From Crossiella cryophila (GTDB lineage: Bacteria; Actinomycetota; Actinomycetes; Mycobacteriales; Pseudonocardiaceae): a stretch of DNA of 64,000 bases. The position numbers and the translations under genes were made by a program. The DNA is taken from contig NZ_JACHMH010000001.1 in NCBI RefSeq assembly GCF_014204915.1, positions 5,357,501-5,421,500 of the forward strand. The letters are read 5' to 3'. Below are positions 35,653 to 44,100 of this stretch, one piece after another (within the stretch, counting starts at the first letter, position 1; each line of letters begins with the position of its first letter). Below the pieces are notes generated by a model that was not told the DNA's origin, searched no databases, and was given only the letters and a program-made list of their open reading frames with translations.

Positions 35653-36689
35653 CCGCCGCCGCGCTGCTGGCCGACCTGGCCGCGCGGGTGGCCCCCGCCC
35701 TCGCCGAGGCGGTGGACTCGCTGCCCGAGCCGGTGCTGGGCGCCGCCCGCCACCAACTCGGCCTGGACTCCGCAGGCCAGGCCGGGAAATCCCTGCGCCC
35801 GGCGCTGGCCCTGCTGTGCGCGGCAGGCTGCGGACACCTCGACGCCGGGCTGCCCGCGGCGGTGGCGGTCGAGCTGGTGCACAACGCCTCGCTGCTGCAC
35901 GACGACATCATCGACGGCGCCGGCCTGCGCAGGCACCGGGCCGCCGCCTGGCGGGCCTACGGCCTTGGCCCCGCCGTGCTGGCCGGCGACGCGCTGACCG
36001 CGCTCGCACTGGACACCCTCTCCCACGCGCCCCGGCGCGGCGAACTCGCGCTGGTGCGCCTGGCCCGCGCGCTGCGCGAACTGGTCCTCGGCGAGGTCCT
36101 CGACGTCGCGTTCGAGGCCAGGGAGGCGGTGGCCGCCGAGGAGTACACGGCGATGGCCACCGGCAAGACCGCCGTGCTCATGCAGGCCGCCTGCGAGCTG
36201 GGCGCGGTGCTGGCCGGGGCCGGGGCCGGCCAGGCGGAGGCGCTGGGCAGCTTCGGCCGCCACCTGGGCATCGCCTTCCAGCTCCTCGACGACTACCACG
36301 GCGTCTGGGGCACCGAGCGGCAGACCGGCAAGCCCGCCGCCTCCGACATCCGCTCCCGCAAGAAGACCTTCCCGGTCACCGTGGCCCTGGCCGAGGCCAG
36401 CCCGCAGGCCCAGCGCCTGCGGGCGCTCTACCGGCAACCAGCCGAGCTGTCCCCGGAACAGGTGCGGCTCGCCGTCGGGCTCATCGGTCAGACAGCGGCG
36501 CGGGCGGCCTGCTTGCACGCCGTCGACCAGGCTCACGCCGCCGCCGTCCGGCGCCTCAACCTGGCCTGCATCGCCCCGCGGCCGCGGCGGCACCTGCTCG
36601 ACCTGGCCGAGCACATCCTGTCCCACGAGCACCTGGCCGAGCACGAGCTGACCCCGAAGGCGTTGGCGTGCAACGGATCCGGGTGTTAG
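35649..36689 (+). CDS. Polyprenyl diphosphate synthase (trans-isoprenyl diphosphate synthase)
   Basis: 346 residues, ATG overlapping the DUF2236 stop. GKSLRPALALL matches the GKxxRP motif. The first Asp-rich motif is LLHDDIIDG (DDIID) and the second is QLLDDYHGVWG, which keeps the DD pair followed by the G of the actinobacterial form. RSRKKTFPV is the last conserved basic stretch. It elongates allylic diphosphates with isopentenyl diphosphate; product length cannot be told from this sequence. It is the last of three coupled isoprenoid genes and overlaps the convergent kinase gene by four bases. Confidence 0.93.
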   Translation: MTAAALLADLAARVAPALAEAVDSLPEPVLGAARHQLGLDSAGQAGKSLRPALALLCAAGCGHLDAGLPAAVAVELVHNASLLHDDIIDGAGLRRHRAAAWRAYGLGPAVLAGDALTALALDTLSHAPRRGELALVRLARALRELVLGEVLDVAFEAREAVAAEEYTAMATGKTAVLMQAACELGAVLAGAGAGQAEALGSFGRHLGIAFQLLDDYHGVWGTERQTGKPAASDIRSRKKTFPVTVALAEASPQAQRLRALYRQPAELSPEQVRLAVGLIGQTAARAACLHAVDQAHAAAVRRLNLACIAPRPRRHLLDLAEHILSHEHLAEHELTPKALACNGSGC

Positions 36690-38455
36690 TGCTGGACCGG
36701 CAGCACGACCCGGAAGGTGCTGCCGCGGCCGACCTCGCTGGTCACCCGGATGGTGCCGCCGTGCGCCTCCACCAGGTACCGGGTGATCGTGAGTCCCAGG
36801 CCGCTGCCGCCGGTGCGCCTGCTGCGCGATTTGTCCGCGCGCCAGAAGCGGTCGAACACGTGCGGGAGGTCCTCGGCCGCGATGCCGATCCCGGTGTCGG
36901 TGACCTCCAGCACGGCCTCGTGCTCATCGACCCGGCCGGTCACCACCACCGCGCCGCCGGGCTGGGTGTAGCGCAACGCGTTGGACACCAGGTTGCCCAG
37001 CGCCTGCCGCAACCGGACCGGGTCCGCGGTCAGGTGCAGCGGACCGTCCACCACCATCCGCAGCGCCACCTCGTTGCCCTCGGCCAGCACCCGGTGCGCG
37101 CTCACCACATGCTCGATGACATCGGCGGTGTTGATCGGTTCGGGGTGCAGCCGCAGCGTGCCGGCGTCCGCCTGGGCCAGGTCCTGGAGATCGTCGACCA
37201 GGCGTTCCAGGAACAGCGATTCCTCCAGCAGCATGGCGGTGAGCTGCGGATCCGGGGCGGCCAGTCCGTCCTGGACCGCCTCCAGCCAGCCGGTGATGTT
37301 GGCCACCGGGGTGCGCAGTTCGTGCGCGACATCGCTGATCAGCGCCTGCCGCTGGGCCTCGGTCAGGGTGACCCGGATGGACATCAGGTTGAAGGCGCGG
37401 GCCAGTTCGCCCAGCTCACCCCGCGCGGTGGTGCACACCCTGGCCGCGCGATCGCCGGTGCCGAGGCGGCGCGCGGCCTCGGTCAGCTCCCGGATCGGCC
37501 GGACCAGCTGACTGGTCAGTACCCAGGCGGCCGCGCCGGCCAGCACCAGGATCACCGTCATGATCAGCAGGATCCGCGGCAGCTGGTCGAAGCCGAGCAG
37601 GGCCGGGGCCGGGAGTGCCGGTGCGGAGGCGTAGAGCAGGGCGGGTGGCGCGACCGTCGCGGCGAGCTGGTCCCGGCGGGCGGCGGTGAGGCAGTCGGCG
37701 ACCCGGGCGGGGGTACCCGGGGGCGGTGGGGTCAGGAACCACCGCGAGTTCTCCGGATCGGCCCAGGCTGTGTCCACAGTGGACGATTTGGGTCCGTTGT
37801 GGCGCAGGCAGTCCGTGAGCTTGTCGAGCAGCGCGGTGTTGGCGGCCAGTTCGCCGGGGGTGGACCGGGTGAGCTGCTTCGGGTCCGGCAGGCAGGGCGT
37901 GCCCGGTGTGGTCCAGGTCAGCAGGCCGCCGTCGGGCAGGACCAGGTGCGGCCGGCCGGCCGGATCGATCTCCATCCGCTGCCGGGTGTCGCACCGCACG
38001 GCGTCTCCGGCGATCCGCCACAACCGCTCTCCGTCCGGTGTGGACAGAGCGTAGGGGCCGAGGGCCCTGGGATCGATGGCCGGACCGGGTTTGAGGGCCA
38101 GGTCGACGTGCAGTGGATCGATCATCGCGCTCGGCGGGGACAGCGACAGCGCGGCCGTGCTGTCCGCTGGCACGTTGTCCGCGATGAACCGGCCGTCCTT
38201 GCCGCGCAACACGATCTCCCTGCCGGTCTGCTCCCGCAGCGAGTCCAGCACGGGCTGGACCCTGGACCAGTCCTGGTGCGTGACGGCGTGTTCGAGCAGC
38301 CGTTCGTAGAGCTTGTGGTCGTCCTCGACGGTGCGGGAATGCTGCTCCGGCGTGCTGGTCAGGGTGGTCAGCAGCGTGGCGGCCACGATCGACACCGCCG
38401 CGATGAGCAGGCACACCGCGAAGAACCGAATCAGGAGGCTGTTCCGGCGGGCCAT
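36686..38455 (-). CDS. Two-component sensor histidine kinase (HAMP/HisKA)
   Basis: 589 residues. Membrane segments near residues 8-30 and 285-310 flank an extracellular domain of about 250 residues with several cysteines (VRCDTR, TPCLPD, TDCLRH, ADCLTA). Then a HAMP domain (LVRPIRELTEAARRLGTGDRAARV), HisKA with the phosphoacceptor H378 in SDVAHELRTPVANI, and HATPase_c with LGNLVSNALRYT, DTGIGI and GSGLGLTI. The response regulator gene lies upstream with a 10-base gap, so the two form one operon. Its signal is unknown; disulfide state in the sensor domain is a possibility. The 3' end overlaps the prenyl synthase stop tail to tail. Confidence 0.95.
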   Translation of the reverse strand: MARRNSLLIRFFAVCLLIAAVSIVAATLLTTLTSTPEQHSRTVEDDHKLYERLLEHAVTHQDWSRVQPVLDSLREQTGREIVLRGKDGRFIADNVPADSTAALSLSPPSAMIDPLHVDLALKPGPAIDPRALGPYALSTPDGERLWRIAGDAVRCDTRQRMEIDPAGRPHLVLPDGGLLTWTTPGTPCLPDPKQLTRSTPGELAANTALLDKLTDCLRHNGPKSSTVDTAWADPENSRWFLTPPPPGTPARVADCLTAARRDQLAATVAPPALLYASAPALPAPALLGFDQLPRILLIMTVILVLAGAAAWVLTSQLVRPIRELTEAARRLGTGDRAARVCTTARGELGELARAFNLMSIRVTLTEAQRQALISDVAHELRTPVANITGWLEAVQDGLAAPDPQLTAMLLEESLFLERLVDDLQDLAQADAGTLRLHPEPINTADVIEHVVSAHRVLAEGNEVALRMVVDGPLHLTADPVRLRQALGNLVSNALRYTQPGGAVVVTGRVDEHEAVLEVTDTGIGIAAEDLPHVFDRFWRADKSRSRRTGGSGLGLTITRYLVEAHGGTIRVTSEVGRGSTFRVVLPVQH

Positions 38456-38465
38456 GTGGTTGGTC

Positions 38466-39161
38466 TCAGTCCTTGTCGTCGGCGAGCTTGTACCCGATGC
38501 CGTAGACCGTCACCAGCAGTCGTGGTCGCCGAGGGTCGATCTCGATTTTCTTGCGTAGTTTCATGATGCGCACATCCACCGCGCGCTCGGTCATGAACTC
38601 GGTGCCGAAAGCGTCCTCGATGAGCTGTTTGCGGGTGAACACCCGGTTGGGCGCCGCGGCGAAGATGCCCAGCAGCTGGAACTCCGCGGGCGTGAGATCG
38701 ACCCGCTGGCCCCGGACGCAGACCTCGTGCGCCACCCGGTCCACGGTGATCTCGCCGACACTCAACAGTGGACTGTCGGTGGCCTCGGCCGGTCGCGGGC
38801 TGGTGCGGCGCAGGATGCTGCGCACCCTGGCCACCAGTTGCCGGGGCCGGAACGGTTTGGTGATGTAGTCGTCCGCGCCGAGGTCGAATCCGGTCAGCAC
38901 ATCGGGTTCCATCGACCGCGCGGTGAGCAGCACGATGGCCACATCGGACTCCGCGCGCAGCCGGGCACACACCTCAAGGCCGCTCAGACCGGGCATCATC
39001 ACGTCCAGCACGATCATGTCCGGCTTGAGCTGGCGGGTCCTGGCCAGCGCGGCCTCGCCGTCGAAGACGACCGACACCGTGTGCCCGTCGTGTTCCAGAT
39101 ATCGGCGGATCAGTTCGGCCTGCCGGGAATTGTCCTCGGCCACGAGAATGTCCGCGCACAT
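38466..39161 (-). CDS. OmpR/PhoB-type response regulator
   Basis: 231 residues from ATG 39161. The receiver has D10 in VAEDN, the phosphoacceptor D53 in MIVLDVMMPG, the conserved Thr in VLLTARS and Lys in ITKPF, all canonical. The C-terminal winged helix (VDLTPAEFQLLGIFAAAPNRVFTRKQLIEDAF, then VDVRIMKLRKKIEIDP) is an OmpR DNA-binding domain. It is the normal partner of the kinase transcribed immediately after it, and unlike the LuxR paralogues it should be phosphorylated. Confidence 0.97.
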   Translation of the reverse strand: MCADILVAEDNSRQAELIRRYLEHDGHTVSVVFDGEAALARTRQLKPDMIVLDVMMPGLSGLEVCARLRAESDVAIVLLTARSMEPDVLTGFDLGADDYITKPFRPRQLVARVRSILRRTSPRPAEATDSPLLSVGEITVDRVAHEVCVRGQRVDLTPAEFQLLGIFAAAPNRVFTRKQLIEDAFGTEFMTERAVDVRIMKLRKKIEIDPRRPRLLVTVYGIGYKLADDKD

Positions 39162-39235
39162 TGCCGCAGTATGCACGGGCCGAAGTGGCAGCGCCCGTGC
39201 CGAAACGGGACTGTCACACTTTCGGTCGGCGCGGC

Positions 39236-39862
39236 TCAGCACACCCCGGCGCGAACCGCGAAGGCGACGGCCTCGGTGCGGTTGCCCAGGTTGTACCGGG
39301 TCATCATGCGATACAGGACATTCTTCACCGTACGCTCGGAGTAGCACAGTTTGGCGGCGATCTCGTCGGTGTCGAAACCGTCGGCGAGCAGGGTGAGCAC
39401 ATCGACCTCGCGCTCGGTCAGTCCGGCGGCGGTCAGGCCACTGGGCACAAGCACGTCCTGGTGGATCCGGGCCAGTTCGCTGACCAGTTCGCCCTGCAGG
39501 TGCGCTGGGAAATGCGCGTTGCCCTGGCGTACCGACAGGATCGCCTGGGTCAGCCGCTGGCCGTCGATCTCGTGCAGCGGCAGCACCGCGGCCAGACCGC
39601 AGGAGAGCGCGTAGGTCATGGTGCCGGGTTCCAGGTGATCGGTCACCACCACGCAGCGGGTCCTGGGTGTCGCGGGCAGCCGCGGGTAACAGCTGTGCAG
39701 TGCGGCGAAGGACGAGCGGGTGACCACGTGTTCGATGAGCAGCACCACCTCCGCCGCGGCGAGGTCCACGTGTTCGAGTTCCCGCGCATTGCGCACGAGG
39801 CCGACCGATTCGGCTCCGATCAGCTGGTCCGAGGCCAGCACCGCGACCTTGGTGGTCTTCAC
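39236..39862 (-). CDS. Atypical LuxR/NarL-type response regulator (third paralogue)
   Basis: 208 residues from GTG 39862 with GGGAG five bases upstream. The receiver-like half (KVAVLASDQLIGAESVGLV, then LAAAEVVLLIEHV, then RCVVVTDHLEPGTMTYALSCGLAAVLPLHEI) has a disturbed phosphorylation pocket. The HTH (LTEREVDVLTLLADGFDTDEIAAKLCYSERTVKNVLYRM) carries the shared LCYSERTVKNV string. It lies upstream of the two-component genes, on the same strand but 75 bases away, so it may be a separate unit. Its upstream region (39863-40162) carries the same CACAGTTGCCCG element found upstream of the 14.3 kb paralogue. Confidence 0.88.
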   Translation of the reverse strand: MKTTKVAVLASDQLIGAESVGLVRNARELEHVDLAAAEVVLLIEHVVTRSSFAALHSCYPRLPATPRTRCVVVTDHLEPGTMTYALSCGLAAVLPLHEIDGQRLTQAILSVRQGNAHFPAHLQGELVSELARIHQDVLVPSGLTAAGLTEREVDVLTLLADGFDTDEIAAKLCYSERTVKNVLYRMMTRYNLGNRTEAVAFAVRAGVC

Positions 39863-40162
39863 ATCGTCTCCCGCGGGGTGAATGGGAAATCGAATACTGC
39901 CGCTCCTCGCTTCCCGGGGCCGAAGGGCCGCTCCGCCGATACTCGCACGGGCCAGGCCCCGGCCAGCGAACTTGACGGGAAGTGGTCATCGGTTCTCCAC
40001 AGTTGCCCGAGCGAACATCGGGACCGGCCGGGCGAATCGTGAAGCAGTTCTGCCCGAACGGTCTTCGTATATCGATTCAGGCAGCACTCTGGTGAATCCT
40101 GGATTCGTCCTTCCCCACTGCGACCGGCGAACGCGGCCGTCATTGTCCACTCCGGAGGAATT
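39863..40162. promoter_or_regulatory. Divergent control region between the LuxR paralogue and the spherulin-4 gene
   Basis: 300 bases with no gene. CACAGTTGCCCG lies at 39998-40009 and TGCCCGAA at 40051-40058. An AT-richer patch (CGTATATCGATTCAG, from about 40066) lies between these and the plus-strand gene. The region probably holds promoters for both genes; no definite -10/-35 pair was assigned. Confidence 0.5.
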
Positions 40163-40972
40163 GTGTTGCAGCTCAACGGGTCCTGGCGCGGCGGGCTCCT
40201 GGTTCCGGCGTTCTTCCAGCCCGACACCGCAGCCGCGGACTGGCGGCGGCTCATCGGCGCGGTGGGCCCGGAGTGCGCGGTGGTGCTCAATGTGGACGGT
40301 GGGGCGGGCCCCCGGCCGGCGGCGAAGCTCCAGTGGATGGTGCAACAGCTCAAGTACGCGGGCGCACGGGTGCTGGGCTACGTCGACACCTGCCACGGCC
40401 GCTGCGCCAGGGAGCTGGTGTACCGGGAACTGGTCCGGCACCGCGCCTGGTACCGGGTGGACGGGGTGTTCTTCGATAGGGTGCAGGGCACCGAGAACCG
40501 GTTGCCGCTCTACCGGCAGCTGGCCGGGATGTCCCGCAGCGCGGACTGCGCCTGGGTGGTGCTCAACACCGCGGGCTACCCACACCCGCGCTACCTGGAT
40601 TTCGCCGACCTGGTGCTGCCCTTCGAGGGCCCGATGAAACCGCACGAGAACCTGCACGTGCCTGCCTGGGCCGAGCAGTTGCCGCGGGAACGGTTCGGCC
40701 ACCTGGTCAACGACACCCCCGAGCTGATGACCGATCAGGTGCTGCGCCAGATCGCGACCGCCAACGCGGGCTGGGCCTACGTGACCGAACAACGCGGCTG
40801 GCACCCCTGGCACAAACTCGCCATGACCCTGCACCAGCAACTGTCGGCGGTGCGCCGCGGCGTGTTCGACCCGAAGTCACCCGCCTTCGGCGGTTCCCGC
40901 CACCACCAGGCGACCCAGCCCCTGGCCGGGGTAATCCAGGGCAACAGCGTTTCACTTCCGCACTGGAGTTAG
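40163..40972 (+). CDS. Spherulin-4-like protein
   Basis: 269 residues from GTG 40163 or TTG 40166; CGGAGGA lies just upstream. The sequence follows the spherulin-4 family: GLLVPAFFQPD, VVLNVDGGAG, VLGYVDTCHG, VDGVFFDRVQG and VVLNTAGYPHPRYLDFADLVLPFEG are all present in order. The fold is TIM-barrel-like and related to GH114-type hydrolases, usually secreted or surface-acting in relatives, but no signal peptide is visible here. It is divergent from the LuxR paralogue and precedes the giant gene by 149 bases; no terminator was found between them. Confidence 0.85.
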   Translation: MLQLNGSWRGGLLVPAFFQPDTAAADWRRLIGAVGPECAVVLNVDGGAGPRPAAKLQWMVQQLKYAGARVLGYVDTCHGRCARELVYRELVRHRAWYRVDGVFFDRVQGTENRLPLYRQLAGMSRSADCAWVVLNTAGYPHPRYLDFADLVLPFEGPMKPHENLHVPAWAEQLPRERFGHLVNDTPELMTDQVLRQIATANAGWAYVTEQRGWHPWHKLAMTLHQQLSAVRRGVFDPKSPAFGGSRHHQATQPLAGVIQGNSVSLPHWS

Positions 40973-41121
40973 GCCAAACGGGTTGCTACGCCAGGGATGC
41001 GCTCGTTCTACTGCCGGACAGGCCAACTGACGAGGGGTGCGCGGGTGCCGATGCCGGGTGCGGAGCGGACGGAGCGGCTTGTCGCGCCGCACCGCCTCCG
41101 CACGGCCTGAGGACCCCGCCG

Positions 41122-44100
41122 GTGACCATCGAGTTCGACCCCAAGTACGAGCCCCTGGTGATCCTGGTCGCCGGCTCGAAGGTCCCCAGGGTCAGCCCAA
41201 ACCAGGCCCGCGCCCTGGGCGATGCCTACGAAGTCCTCAGTGGACTGGTCAGGGACCTGGGCGAGAGCGTCCGCGCGCAGATCGGCTCGGTGGAGGGCGC
41301 GGTCAGCGAACGGATGGGAAAAGGCTTCCGCGACTTCATCCACAAACTCGTGGAATCCCTGCCCCAACTGGAAAAATCCGTCCACGAACTCTCCGGCAGC
41401 CTCCGCAAACTGGCCCTGGACGTGGAACAAGGCACCTACTCGATGCTCATCGAGATCATCTTCTTCGTAAACTCCATCCTCTGGGCCCTGGCAAGCCCCT
41501 TCACCGCCCCCCTGGTGCCCGGTTTCATCACCAGCGCCCGCTTCGCGATCGGCCGCATCGCGGAGAAAATGCACTGGGCGGCCCGCCTGCTGGCCGAGGC
41601 GATCCAGGAGGGTGTCGAGGAGGTCCTGCAGGACGTCGCGGTGCAACTGATCCAGTTCGCCGAAGGCAACCGGAATGCCTGGGACACCTTCAGTATTGGC
41701 ATGTCGGCGCTTGGTGGCGCGGTGGCTGGTGGTGTCGCGGGGGGCATGCACATCGGCATGAACAACTGGCGGCCGGGGGTTGGGAACTCTGTTCTGTTCC
41801 ATGGGGCTACGGAGGCTGTCGCGGATATCGCGGCGGGGGCGACTGGGGCGGCTGTTGGTGGTGGGGGGTTTGGAGATTTGTGGGTGGGGGCGGTGGGGGG
41901 TGCGTTCAGTGGTGGGGCGGAGCGGGGGGCTGGGCGGGTTGGGGAGCGGATTGGTGGGGCGTTGCATGGGCCGTCCACTGTGGATGGTTTGGGGGCGGGA
42001 GGGATTGGGGGAGGGGGGATTGGTGGGGGTGGGGTTGAGGGCGGGGGTGTTGGTGGTGCGGAGGGGGTTGGGCATGGGGTTGGGGGGTCGGGGGTAGTTG
42101 GTGGGGGTGTTGGCAAGGGGGGCAATGGTTCTTCGGAGGTGGGGGGAGATCGGGGGGTTGTCGGGGGTGGGGTGGGAGGGTTGGGGGAGAAGGGGGTTGG
42201 TGGGGGTCGGGGTGGAGTGGGTGGAGGGGCGTTGGGGCCTGGGGGGCTGCCGGTGTTGCCGTCTTCGGCGTCGGCGCCGGGTGGGGTTTTGGTGCCGCCG
42301 GGGGGAGTGGGCTCGGCGCCGGTAGGAGCGGGCTTGCCTTCCGGGGGTGGGAGTTCAACGTCGGGTGGCGTGGGCTTGCCGCCCGGTGGTGTGGGATCGG
42401 TTCCGGGAAGCGTGGGTTTGTCGCCTGGTGGCGTGGGATCGGTTCCGGGAGGCGTGGGCCTGCAGCCTGGTGGCGTGGGATCGGTTCCGGAAGGCGTTGG
42501 CTTGCTGCCTGGTGGCGCGAGTTCTTCGCCGGATGGGGGGTTGGGGCGGCAAGGGGGTGTGTCGTCGTCGCCGGGTGGTGCGGGGGCGGTTCGGGGTGGT
42601 GGGGAGTCGCAGCAGGGTGGGGGCTCGGCGCAGGATCGGGTTTCGGTGCCGTCGGGGGGTGGTTCGTCGTCTTCCGGGGGGATGCCGACGCCGCCGGGGC
42701 GGGTGGGTTCGTCGCCGGAGGGTGTGAGCTTGTCGCCGGGCGGGGTGCCGTCGCTGCCGGCTGGGGCCTCGGTGCCACCGGTCGGGGTCTCGGTGTCGCC
42801 GGGTGGGGCGCTGTTGCCGCCGGGTGGGGTGGCGCCGGGTGGGGTGTCGCCGCCGAGTGGCGTGGGGTCGCCGAGTGGCGTGGGGTCGTCACCAGGTGAT
42901 GTGGGGCCGCGTGCCGGTGGGGTGGCGGCGCCTGGCGGTGTGGGAGCGCCTGGTGGTGTGGGGGCGTTGCCGGGTGATGTGCCGGTGCAACCGGGTGCCG
43001 TGCCGTCTTCGCCTGGTAGCGCGCCGACGGTGCCGGGTGGTGCGGGGTTGCCGCCGGTGGCCGCGGTCCCGGCTCCGTCCGACGCGCATGCACCGGCACC
43101 GGTCGTGGGTCCATCGGCGCCTGCCGTGGGATCACCCACTCCGACCCCGGAGTCACCCGCCCCGGCTGCGGGCTTGCCCACCCCGGCCCCCGGGCCGCCT
43201 GCACCGGTGGCGGGGTCGCCCACTCCTGCTTCTGGACTGCCTGCGCCCGTTGCGGGTCCGCCTGCTGGGGTCGTAGGTCAGCCCACCCCAGTCGGGGGTC
43301 CGTCTGCTCCGGTGGCCGGTCCGTCCACTCCGGTCGTGGGTCCGCCTGTGCCGGGAGCGGGGGGTCCTGGTGTCGACGTGCCCGGGGTCGTCCAGCCGCC
43401 CGTTGCGCACCCGCGTCTGCCTGAGCCGCAACCAGACCAGCCGTCGCCAGGCGTTTCACCGCGGCAGCCGGAAGCGCAGGCTCCCCGAGGGCAGACCACT
43501 CAGTCTGGCACCTCGCTGCCTGGTGCTCCGCAGCCCGCCAGCCCACAACCCGCCAACTCTCAGCCCACCGGCCCACAGCCGGAAACCCACAGCACCAGCA
43601 GCCCCACCTCAACCGATCCCCTACGCACCGACACCCTCCGCACCACCGTGCCCACCCCGGACACCGCACACACCCCGGCCAGCCCCGCACCCCACGCCGA
43701 AACCGATCTCCCGCAGCTGTCCCCCGTCAGCGGACCCGCGGCAAGTCCGGATGCCCCGTCCCCCTTTGACCCCGACGCACTCACCAACACCAACACCGTG
43801 CCCGCGCCCACCAACACTGAAACCCCCGACCAGCACGAGCCCCCGCCCCCATCAGCCCCACCGAACGACACCCCCCTCACCCCACACCAGCTCCGCGACA
43901 GCGTCCCGCGATACCTCCGAGACAGCCACACCCTCGGCGCCGCCCAGCAAAAGGAACACGCCCAAGGCCCCGCGCTCGACATCGAGGCGCACCTGAAGCA
44001 GATCGCGCCGCATGTCAAGAAGTGGGATGGGGTAAAGGAAATCGGCGAGAAGCTGGCCCAGGATGTGGGGAGCACGTTGGGGGAGGGGATTCGGGTTCGG

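Noticed and set aside
36686-36689. Search for a terminator between the prenyl synthase and the convergent kinase
   Set aside because: The two genes overlap by four bases, so no room for a hairpin there; none seen in the neighbouring coding sequence.
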